A stretch of DNA of 63,389 nucleotides from positions 1 through 63,389 of the IMG/VR virus record IMGVR_UViG_3300045921_000040; one strand, 5' to 3'. The notes beneath the pieces were generated by a model. That model was not told the DNA's origin and did no database searches. It saw only the letters and a program-made list of their open reading frames with translations. Shown one piece after another: positions 56,701 through 63,389 of this stretch. This stretch comes from a virus. Positions within the stretch are counted from its first letter, which is position 1; every line of letters starts with the position of its first letter. The translations under genes were made by a program, and so were the position numbers.

Positions 56701-59700
56701 AAACGGGTCTACGCGGTTAATGCGGGCGGAAAAACGAAGCTCAGCCAGAGCCTCACTGCCGTACTTGCGCACGAAATCCTGCATAGCCCGCTTGATAGGG
56801 TTAGCAGCCTCGATGAGGTTGTTGCGGGTCGCACCCATTCTTCGCACGTAGTCAGCCACTTCTACAGCAGCTGAGTGGACGGCTGGGGACTTACGCTTAA
56901 GCCAGTTGAGAATGCCGGATGTTGGCATACCCTTGAGCGCCTTCACTCGCACTGGGCTAGCCGTATCCTCTGCAAAGACGAGCGCGTCACGGAGCTTGCT
57001 GTTTGCTTCCGTAGCCTCATTGATGCCGTCCTCGATGCCATAGACGCTTACGGTATCCCTGACCCTGCGGGCACCGGCACTTGCGCCCTGAATGGCGTCT
57101 TTGACTTCTTTCGGTTGGTCGGCTTTTCGCTTTTTCTGGGCGGCGGCATAGTTGAGTTTGTAATTCGGATCGCCGCTCAGCACGCGAGCTGCCTCAATGT
57201 CCCCCGTGTAAAGCAACTGGTTGCCGATGCGAAGAACTTCAGCGAGCGCGGAGTCGCTCTTGACAGACAGCCCAAGGATATTGCGCACCACCTCAATGAA
57301 GCGCTGGAAGATGGTCTGCTTACCCTTGTACGGTACCGTGTTGAGGTACTCCATCACATCCGGGTTAGAGAGGGTCCAAGCCAGCAGCTCCTGCTCGTTT
57401 TCGAAAGCATTGTTAGAGTCGTAGATAGACTGAATTTCCAAAGCCGTAAGGGCTTCGCCCGACTGCTTACGCTGGTCTATATGGTTAGTAATCGAGGCCA
57501 ACACATCTCGTAGATCGTTGCTAAGGCGCGCAGTGCGTGTGCCTTTCAGACTAGCGTTTTGCCCAAGCTCCAGATATGGGATGGTTGCTACATGCACAAA
57601 CTCGTGCAGTAGCGTCTCGTAACTCATGCCGGTATTCGTACCAGCACTAGCGGGGTTGACATACACCGTGATGCTGAAGCCTTCAGCAACGGCTACAGCA
57701 TTGGCAGCATCTGCGAACGCTTCTTTAGCAAGTTGTGGAAGACTCCCGACATCGTCCGCAATCTGGAAGTCTATATCCACTCCAAATCGCTGTAGCCGCT
57801 TTATCGCATTTCGCACCCCTCGTGCGATGGTTGCAAAGGCTTGGTTGGGAGCGGTGTCCACCAACCAGTCAACTACTTCGCTAGTCAGCTTACCACGAAG
57901 ATCAGCTTCAATCTGCTGTGGCGTACGCTGGTCACTCTTTGCGCCCTTGCCTTGGTGCAGCCGCTGAACTCTGAGTTGCTCACGGTCGATCTTGGCATCG
58001 CGCGCTTCACGGGTATCACCGGCTTTTTCCGCTTCCTTCTGGCGAATGCGGGCACCAAGTTTCTCGTCTTGGCGCATCTCCACCATCGACTTGAGTGCAG
58101 CGCGAGCGGGGTTTAGCAGGCTGTTCTTGACGGCGGCGACAAGTCGATTGTTGGCTTCTTCGGCAGCGGCAGTAGCGGCGGCGCGCTCTTCTGCAGAGGC
58201 ATTGTTGGCCACGCTTGCAGCTTCGATTGCAGCTTTCTCCAGTTTAGCGATGGCGTCGTTCGGCACCATCCGATCTCCTTTCGGAGATAGGCGGTAGGCA
58301 TTAGGACGCTCAAGCCTTCTAAGCAGCTCTGCGCGCTGAAGATTGTCGATGAGCCCCGCTTTACGAGCTGCGTCTACCTCAGCAGTGAAATCCTGTATCA
58401 TCCGCGTAGCCACAGTGGGGTATGGCTGCTCGTTGGACTCTCGCTCTTCTAGTTGCTCAAGGGCGGGAGGAGTCGGCGGTATATAGGGGGTAAGCTCATC
58501 CATACGACCGTAGACCTGATCGGAAAAATCCTGCAGTGTCTTGGCCTTGAGAACTTCTTCCGGCTTCTTACCCAACTGGGTTTCAGCTACGAGCTTATAC
58601 GGGTTAGCATCTTCCGGATCGTAGACGACCTTATAGGCAGCGTTCTCAGGGGCCTGAGCACGCAGCGCGTATTCGATGTCGCCGAGAGTTTCTTCGCGTT
58701 CAGCTTCTTCGCGCTGGCGCTGTTCCTTGGCGCGCTCTTGCGATGCACCCAATCCAGCAAAAACCTGTTCCTGCCTAGCTATGCGCTCCTCATACGGGCT
58801 AAGCTGCTGCGCAGCCAACTCTTCGCGCTTCAGCTCTTCTCCCGGCGCTTCCTGCAGAGGCAGAGCGCCGAACATGTCCATGGTTTGAGTGTCTTTAGGT
58901 CGCCGACCCCGCTGGGGGAAAGCACGACCTGACAAAGAGCCCGGAGGGGGGCCATAAGCAATTTCTTCAAGAAGCTCTACATCCCCACCAGCGGCTTCAT
59001 AGTCGCTGAGAGCAACGGGGTTGTTTAGGATGGTATATGCCGCACCGGGGGTTAATTTTGCGGGGTTTTCGGCAGAATAATAAGCCTGTTCAGTAGGGTT
59101 GGTGACCTTGTAATTTGGCTTTGGTCCCGATTCTGGGGCGGCTTCCTGTCGCTTCGTTGCCCGCGCTTTATTGGTAGCCGCTTCGTTTAGTGACGCGGCC
59201 TCATTGGCGAAGAACTGTTGAGCTGCAGGAGCAAGCGCCCCCTGCATGAGCGCGTCCATACTCGGCGTGCCCTGCATGTCTATGAACTTGCTAGCAAGAG
59301 ACTTGACCAATGGAGCGGGTGGTGTCACCCCTGCGCCCACCAGCTTATCATACATAGATAGGCTACTTCCAAAGCTGGCCTCATCGAGCGGCTGCACCCC
59401 GACTTCCGCAAGCTGTTCCGCAACTTTTGCCTGCGGCGAGACAGTTTCAACGGGCGGAATAATAACAGACGGGGCTTCAGCCTCGTACGCACGCCACAGA
59501 GCCTCCCTTTCCTCAGGGTCCACAGGGGGAGGTGTAGGTTCAGGACTAGGCTGCAGTTCTGGTTCTGGTCCCGGTTGTTCGCCAACCGCGCCCCCCTGCT
59601 CCATCTGGGCAGCCTGCTGTTCGATAGCGGCCTTCCTGGCTCGCATAATCTCTGCGATAGTGCGCGAGGTCTCTTCATCGAACCCACGTTGCTGGAACCG

Positions 59701-60855
59701 CTGTGCAGCGGCATCCATGGTTTCGTCATCCGCATCGGGCGGCATAGCCGAAAACTCTGCAGCCGTATAATCAAGCAGCTTGCGCTCAATATTAGCCGAA
59801 CGGGCACCGCCGTAACCGCCGAGAACAAGCGAAGCGATACCCTCGAACGCAGCCTGACCAGCCACCCCCTTCCACGTATCGACATCGAACCCTTCACGCC
59901 GCAGTGCAAGGTTGGTAGCATAACGCTCCTGTCCGGCTTGAACCGCCTCGGGAACAGCTTCTTCAAGGGCCCCTGTGGCTGCGCCACGAATAGCACCGGG
60001 TGCCTTCTTCCCGGCAGCGCGCATCGCTGCGCGTTCTGCTATGCGATCAGCTGCTTTCCTACCTATGGTACCAGCAATCTGACGCGAAAAACCCGTAGCC
60101 CCTGCGGCTGCACCAATAAGCGCTGCGATGGCGATCTGGTCGGTGTTCTCGCCGCCATATTCCTGCGCTCGTTGCGCAGTCTCTTCAGCTTTGGCCTTGG
60201 ATGTGCGCTCGTCAAGACCTGCTTCCAGTGCTGTTTTGTAGGTAGCTTCGTAGACAGCATCGTAGATTTCACCCTTTACCCCACCGGCGGCGGAAACAGC
60301 ACCTAAACCGGCCATAGAAGCAATAGGGATAAGACTGGCACCGCCAGTTGCGGGAGCAAGAGCACTACCCGCTACCCCAGCAGCGATGAAGGGGACTGCA
60401 GAGCCAGCGACGTTAGCCGTTGTATCCAACGGAGAACGAAGAAACGAGCGCCCGGCAGCTTTGATTTCTTCCCACGTCCCCTTTCCTTCAGCTCGTTGTT
60501 GGTCAATGGCGTTGATAAGCGAGTCCCTACGTGCTTCAGAGGAGCGTAGGTCCTGAGCGCCCTCAGCGACATTCTTGAGGAAATTGGACGCAGGGTTACC
60601 TGCACCGAAGGCATCAGTAACAGTCTTGGTTGTGCTAGCCAACCCACTGACAGCCTCCAACGGAATGTCGGCAAGCCAAGCGGCTGCATCGCCGATAATC
60701 GGGACCTTCTCAAGCGCGTTTTCTTCTTGCGGCGGGACACCAGCTTCGGGGAACTTACTTAGGATGTCGGCTACGACTTGCGCCTTAGTCAGCCCCTCAG
60801 GCCCATTCACCCGATAGACGACGCCGTTCTTGCCGGTAATCTGGTAGATCGGCAT
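53743..60855 (-). CDS. Giant internal virion (polyvalent) protein with metallopeptidase motif, 2370 residues
   Basis: N-terminus MPIYQITGKNGVVYRVNGPE then GLTKAQVVADIL is the usual cap of large phage ejected proteins. Ala/Gly hydrophobic segments (about residues 150-260) could form membrane channels. YETLLHEFVHVATIPYLEL near residue 1083 carries HExxH. Long coiled coils follow, and the C-terminal third (TGTENISRQATFYMAFELEL; FFRSWVNAYYNSTEGVLNRK) matches the PLxRFG-type phage polyvalent proteins. It is probably injected with DNA. It is the last gene of the leftward block. Confidence 0.85.
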   Translation of the reverse strand: MPIYQITGKNGVVYRVNGPEGLTKAQVVADILSKFPEAGVPPQEENALEKVPIIGDAAAWLADIPLEAVSGLASTTKTVTDAFGAGNPASNFLKNVAEGAQDLRSSEARRDSLINAIDQQRAEGKGTWEEIKAAGRSFLRSPLDTTANVAGSAVPFIAAGVAGSALAPATGGASLIPIASMAGLGAVSAAGGVKGEIYDAVYEATYKTALEAGLDERTSKAKAEETAQRAQEYGGENTDQIAIAALIGAAAGATGFSRQIAGTIGRKAADRIAERAAMRAAGKKAPGAIRGAATGALEEAVPEAVQAGQERYATNLALRREGFDVDTWKGVAGQAAFEGIASLVLGGYGGARSANIERKLLDYTAAEFSAMPPDADDETMDAAAQRFQQRGFDEETSRTIAEIMRARKAAIEQQAAQMEQGGAVGEQPGPEPELQPSPEPTPPPVDPEEREALWRAYEAEAPSVIIPPVETVSPQAKVAEQLAEVGVQPLDEASFGSSLSMYDKLVGAGVTPPAPLVKSLASKFIDMQGTPSMDALMQGALAPAAQQFFANEAASLNEAATNKARATKRQEAAPESGPKPNYKVTNPTEQAYYSAENPAKLTPGAAYTILNNPVALSDYEAAGGDVELLEEIAYGPPPGSLSGRAFPQRGRRPKDTQTMDMFGALPLQEAPGEELKREELAAQQLSPYEERIARQEQVFAGLGASQERAKEQRQREEAEREETLGDIEYALRAQAPENAAYKVVYDPEDANPYKLVAETQLGKKPEEVLKAKTLQDFSDQVYGRMDELTPYIPPTPPALEQLEERESNEQPYPTVATRMIQDFTAEVDAARKAGLIDNLQRAELLRRLERPNAYRLSPKGDRMVPNDAIAKLEKAAIEAASVANNASAEERAAATAAAEEANNRLVAAVKNSLLNPARAALKSMVEMRQDEKLGARIRQKEAEKAGDTREARDAKIDREQLRVQRLHQGKGAKSDQRTPQQIEADLRGKLTSEVVDWLVDTAPNQAFATIARGVRNAIKRLQRFGVDIDFQIADDVGSLPQLAKEAFADAANAVAVAEGFSITVYVNPASAGTNTGMSYETLLHEFVHVATIPYLELGQNASLKGTRTARLSNDLRDVLASITNHIDQRKQSGEALTALEIQSIYDSNNAFENEQELLAWTLSNPDVMEYLNTVPYKGKQTIFQRFIEVVRNILGLSVKSDSALAEVLRIGNQLLYTGDIEAARVLSGDPNYKLNYAAAQKKRKADQPKEVKDAIQGASAGARRVRDTVSVYGIEDGINEATEANSKLRDALVFAEDTASPVRVKALKGMPTSGILNWLKRKSPAVHSAAVEVADYVRRMGATRNNLIEAANPIKRAMQDFVRKYGSEALAELRFSARINRVDPFAFETVEEALKGGEDIKAIEDALINNSNDKAMARKLIDEIKAEVRKPSDTTSVFKDKVDLSAPVQGKLAALRGTAINKARTELKVRQLAGRVQAVRDTYAAKERLAKQNGGLELYKAERDYHKDVFEARLALLDERLETEPNLDSEQKKRIRELRAELMREANDAEERKKSGDLFWDLDPDLFPKDYFPMMRTGKYWLRVSEDAKQRREEAFYTFESARDLAKAKRMLAKQLGVDPNDRTVFRSGNDIADLQEVIKSEDALMKRVFDLVNKARDQAKERGSANIDELLDGIFQTYLMTTPERSTRRRFLHAKEIAGFSLNVVDDFNKQVVTNANELTKLAFAGRIRTAVSAMKDVINDPERPDAEAVMLYDFARELEERAEQEINPPPPGSLAASINVLNRVSFLYFLTSAKTALTNFANIPMRVVPRFWREYGYTEGTRMWLKYMQMWDSLGRVQIERTNASFGDYIDAIMPSVNASRFVKNSADLQWAKKAAMERGVLVTTAETIAQNERANTLMPQSGVLAKANDITANTLKAMTFMFTGTENISRQATFYMAFELELNKFRKNNKPDEGESDKDFVERGRRQALFKAMEIVDDTIGNFANWERPSLTKGELSRGFFLFKMHPILQTKFMVGAFRDIIAAPLRGVARQATGRGKLSKQDTAEVAGALKELSGVLMMAGLLGGIAGLPLYTIMVEALAYAFGPDPDDDDDVLKMMQEDAATVYDADIAFRRWLSNYLGVDERGQSTLANILIDGPLGVLTDTEISSTTTMDLVKMWYREPIAGDNLESTTIAALIANVAGFSTASQIMRGIDDFMDGNTREALKKISPAFFRSWVNAYYNSTEGVLNRKGDTIIPKEHITESDTFRSIVGARSLRLAKWQDYYITALKNEKRIEQEKKEILDEIAQKRRDGEFRTVEDFREYIKEVVIPFNRTYPNERFLITEESILRSLTSRDERSSRTLEGREINKKDAERILRSQEMFRPK

Positions 60856-60867
60856 TTGCCTGTCCTA

Positions 60868-62415
60868 TCACATAGAGCCGTAATCAGTGTTTACCACAGT
60901 GGGTTGGACTGCGCCACCGGCAGGATTAGGGAGCCCGAAGGGGTTATTTCCAGCACCCGCCGTGGCAATGCGTGCTCCAGCTGCAGTCTGTGCATTCGCT
61001 ACGCTTGTGAGGTTGTTCTGCATACTGATCGCCTTCTTCGCCTCGATTTCCATGATGGCGAGCTGCCGCTGCTGTTCCCTATCCAACTTAGATATAATGT
61101 ACTGCAGCTCCATCTTACGTTCTTCAGAGACGGGCATGACCTCAGCTTTAGCGAGTTCAAACGCAAGCAGCTCCATCTGCTGCTTCTCCTCGTTCGACTT
61201 GTCCTCAAGCGCCATAAGTGCGTTCAGATCGGCACGCAGCTCCTTACGAGCCTGTTCATCGCCTTCACGCAGCATCGGCAGCGTGTTAAGGGCAGCCGCG
61301 CTAGCAGCCTGCAACAGACTGCCCGGAGATTGGGCAAGCTGGAACCCAAACTGCGCCAGCGCTTCCCAACGGCGTTTCTCCCGTTCAGCTTTGCGCGCTT
61401 CAGGGTCGATTGCTGCTTCAAGCTCAGCAGCCACAGCCTTGCGGCGCTTCGTGTCGGGCGTTACATTGTCGGCCACCATACCACGCGTCCTGCTCATCAT
61501 CTCAAGGATGCTAGGAGTGGACCCGCTGAGTACGTTGTTCATGCTGGTCGGCTTCTCTGTGGCAGTCCTCCCGCCAGTATCCTTGCTCCCACTATAGCGG
61601 CGCGCGAGCTGGGCTTGGTACTTCCTAGTGGCATCACCCCAGAGTCTCTTGTTGGGTCCGGCGAAGTGGTACGCTGCCGCACGCTCGATATCCCCCCCGC
61701 TGAACGCAAGTATGTCTTCAAGCTGCGCATCCATGAGCTTCTCTTGGTAAGCAATACCTTCTTTGGAGCGCCCCTTATCCCCAAACATAAGATCGGGGCG
61801 GTATTCCATACCTAGCCGCTTAGCCAACGCCTTGGCAGTGGCGGGCATAAACTGATACGCCCCCATAGCTCCGCTGCCCTGCCTGTTCAGCACGCCGTAA
61901 TCGCCAGAGCTTTCCTGCTCTCGGAAGGCCGCGCGCAAGCGCTCGCGGTCGATTTCTCCGCCCCCGCCAAAAGCAACAATGCCACCACCTGCATAACTGC
62001 CGTTATCAGGTTCACCAAACATCGCATCAGGCACTGGGAGCGCAGCCAACCCACCATCAGCCATAGCCATAGGGGGAGTAGGAGGGGCACCAACCTCGGG
62101 CATGGGGGCGTTACCCATAGGGGGCGCCATGGGCGGCAAGCCTGCGGGAGAGGAGCTACCGACTCCACCGGCAGGGAGGGGAGGTACCGGAGGAGGGGGA
62201 GGCAAGCCGCCCATGACCTGTTGTGCAACCGTCGGAGGGTTACGCCCTTCCTGCGCCTGTGCAGAGCGCATACGGTCGATAAACATACCAGCAAGGACAC
62301 CGGCAGTGGGGTCAACAATACCCATCTGCATCGCTTCCGCGATCTTCTGCTTGTCCCCGTTGTAAGCCTTGGCAATTTCTTCGGGAGGCTGAATGGTGCT
62401 AAACGGCTTAGTCAT
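60868..62415 (-). CDS. Internal virion transglycosylase, 515 residues
   Basis: An SLT-type lysozyme domain at about residues 155-230: LRAAFREQESSGDYGVLNRQ (catalytic Glu in the E-S pair) and GAMGAYQFMPATAKALAKRL. N-terminal Pro/Gly linker, C-terminal coiled coil with Ala-rich helices. T7 gp16-type proteins digest the cell wall as DNA is ejected. It lies next to the giant internal protein, its probable ejection partner. Confidence 0.88.
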   Translation of the reverse strand: MTKPFSTIQPPEEIAKAYNGDKQKIAEAMQMGIVDPTAGVLAGMFIDRMRSAQAQEGRNPPTVAQQVMGGLPPPPPVPPLPAGGVGSSSPAGLPPMAPPMGNAPMPEVGAPPTPPMAMADGGLAALPVPDAMFGEPDNGSYAGGGIVAFGGGGEIDRERLRAAFREQESSGDYGVLNRQGSGAMGAYQFMPATAKALAKRLGMEYRPDLMFGDKGRSKEGIAYQEKLMDAQLEDILAFSGGDIERAAAYHFAGPNKRLWGDATRKYQAQLARRYSGSKDTGGRTATEKPTSMNNVLSGSTPSILEMMSRTRGMVADNVTPDTKRRKAVAAELEAAIDPEARKAEREKRRWEALAQFGFQLAQSPGSLLQAASAAALNTLPMLREGDEQARKELRADLNALMALEDKSNEEKQQMELLAFELAKAEVMPVSEERKMELQYIISKLDREQQRQLAIMEIEAKKAISMQNNLTSVANAQTAAGARIATAGAGNNPFGLPNPAGGAVQPTVVNTDYGSM

Positions 62416-62425
62416 CTACCACTCC

Positions 62426-63389
62426 TTACCCACCCATAGTCCGATAGAGCCCCAACGCCCCAAGGCCGGTACCAAGTATCTGAGAAGCCATAGACGGGGG
62501 AGGTGCGTACGTAGTCTGCGTAGAGTTAAGTTGCATCGGAAGGCCCCGCAGCAAGTTGCTGTATTGGCCCAGCACTTCCATCGGATAGTCCCGCTGGCGT
62601 AGGAAGTCTGCGTATGCCTGATCGAAATACTGCTGCTGTAGAGCCCGCTGCTCAGCCGCCGCTGCGCCCTGCGCCTGAAGACGTTGAAGGTTAGCGATTT
62701 GCTGGAACTGACCGAGGTTACCTAATGTCTGACCCATCTGACCAGCGAGTTCCAGACCAGCCAGCCCCTGCTGCGCACCAAACTGGCGCGATTGTTCACC
62801 GAGACGCTGCGCTTCCAAGCCGAACTGTTGATTGGCGAGGGCCGCACGAAGTGCTTGGTCTGCGTTAAGACCTTGCGTCTGCAGTTGTGCAGCAAGATTC
62901 TGCGCTCTAGCCTGCTGCTCAGCATCAAGATTAGCCAACGCCGCTTGGAGACCGGTTTGGGTGCCCAGTTGCTGCACACCAAGCGCAGCCTGCTGGTCTG
63001 CCTGAGCCCGTGCTACGTCCACACCTTGGTTGGCCAGCGCAGCGCGCAGAGCTTGTTCTTGATTCATGCCCTGTGCTTGGAACTGCAGAGCCTGATTATT
63101 CACCCTAGCCTGCTGCTCATTGGACAAGTTGGCAAGTGCCGTCTGAAGCCCAGTCTGCGTACCGAGCTGCTGCACGCCAAGCGCAGCCTGCTGGTCTGCC
63201 TGAGCCCGTGCTACGTCCACACCTTGGTTGGCCAGCGCAGCGCGCAGAGCTTGTTCTTGATTCATGCCCTGTGCTTGGAACTGCAGAGCCTGATTATTCA
63301 CCCTAGCCTGCTGCTCATTGGACAAGTTGGCAAGTGCCGTCTGAAGCCCAGTCTGCGTACCGAGCTGCTGCACGCCAAGCGCAGCCTGC
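62426..63389 (-). CDS. Gln/Ala-rich repeat virion protein, C-terminal part (continues from base 1)
   Basis: Stop at 62426-62428; the frame runs in phase through the join into bases 1-1029. It contributes 278 residues after base 63262 is joined to base 1. 66-residue repeats with ANQGVDVARAQADQQAALGV and TQTGLQTALANLSNEQQARV are followed by a diverged copy and a C-terminal region with NLLRGLPMQLNSTQTTYAPP. Likely helical, elongated virion protein. Bases 63263-63389 repeat the window start. Confidence 0.85.
   Translation of the reverse strand, partial: QAALGVQQLGTQTGLQTALANLSNEQQARVNNQALQFQAQGMNQEQALRAALANQGVDVARAQADQQAALGVQQLGTQTGLQTALANLSNEQQARVNNQALQFQAQGMNQEQALRAALANQGVDVARAQADQQAALGVQQLGTQTGLQAALANLDAEQQARAQNLAAQLQTQGLNADQALRAALANQQFGLEAQRLGEQSRQFGAQQGLAGLELAGQMGQTLGNLGQFQQIANLQRLQAQGAAAAEQRALQQQYFDQAYADFLRQRDYPMEVLGQYSNLLRGLPMQLNSTQTTYAPPPSMASQILGTGLGALGLYRTMGG
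62867..63389 (-). repeat. 198-bp tandem repeat
   Basis: Units begin at 62867 (diverged), 63065 and 63263 (identical as far as the contig goes), period 198 bp = 66 codons. Another partial copy is joined through base 1. Exact copies longer than 127 bp cannot be counted by a short-k assembly, so copy number is a minimum. Confidence 0.92.

Noticed and set aside
1-63389. tRNA or rRNA genes, integrase
   Set aside because: I looked for cloverleaf-type sequence and T-loop motifs in the intergenic regions and for recombinase signatures and saw none. A covariance-model search was not possible, so a tRNA cannot be fully excluded.

Overview
The window is a complete or nearly complete genome of a tailed, short-tailed (podovirus-like) bacteriophage. 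The first and last 127 bases are identical, so the contig closes into a circle of 63,262 bp, and one structural gene runs across the join. No ribosomal RNA or tRNA gene was seen. The gene set (TerS, TerL, portal, Mu-gpT-like capsid, tail adaptors, nozzle, large internal virion proteins, PolA, PrimPol/helicase) has no tape measure or sheath. This fits a lytic podovirus known mainly from freshwater or marine metagenomes. Tail-fibre and lysis cassettes with GC-rich, alphaproteobacterium-like codon use suggest an alphaproteobacterial host (inference).

Layout on the circle. A divergent control region lies at 24,993-25,685. It holds a leftward sigma-70-type promoter for the late genes, a G-rich minisatellite and a rightward promoter. 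Late genes run leftward: terminase, portal, GroES-like co-chaperonin, scaffold, capsid, small KGG-motif proteins, endonuclease VII, fibre cassette, lysis cassette (endolysin, overlapping spanins, holin candidates), tail adaptors, fibre and nozzle. They continue through the contig join into a Gln/Ala repeat protein, a transglycosylase virion protein and a 2,370-residue internal virion protein ending at 53,743. Early genes run rightward from 25,686 to 53,666. Late and early blocks converge on a strong terminator near 53,712-53,742.

The early block starts with two GC-rich genes, a hairpin/repeat region and a leftward ribbon-helix-helix-like gene bracketed by 28-bp direct repeats. Next come small unknown genes, many sharing the same ribosome-binding leader (GGAGCAAACcaATG) and driven by a family of near-identical promoters. 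A MoxR ATPase / VWA metallopeptidase-like / DUF3150-like trio and a VRR-NUC nuclease follow. At about 37.4-41.2 kb is a GC-rich accessory island with different leaders. The replication module closes the block: PolA carrying two inteins, a Cas4-like nuclease, an SNF2-type helicase, an SSB-like protein and a PrimPol-DUF927 helicase.

The most striking locus is in the accessory island. A 286-residue protein with an IS110/Nop-like core is followed directly by ten tandem units of exactly 36 bp. Each unit has two conserved blocks and two variable 8-nt segments. This matches the published TIGR-Tas RNA-guided architecture (36-nt tigRNAs with two spacers; Nop-domain Tas protein) in a nuclease-less form. 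Second in interest is the DNA polymerase gene. One intein is broken over three reading frames around an HNH gene. A second, frame-intact intein sits in motif B and has another HNH gene overprinted inside it in a different frame.
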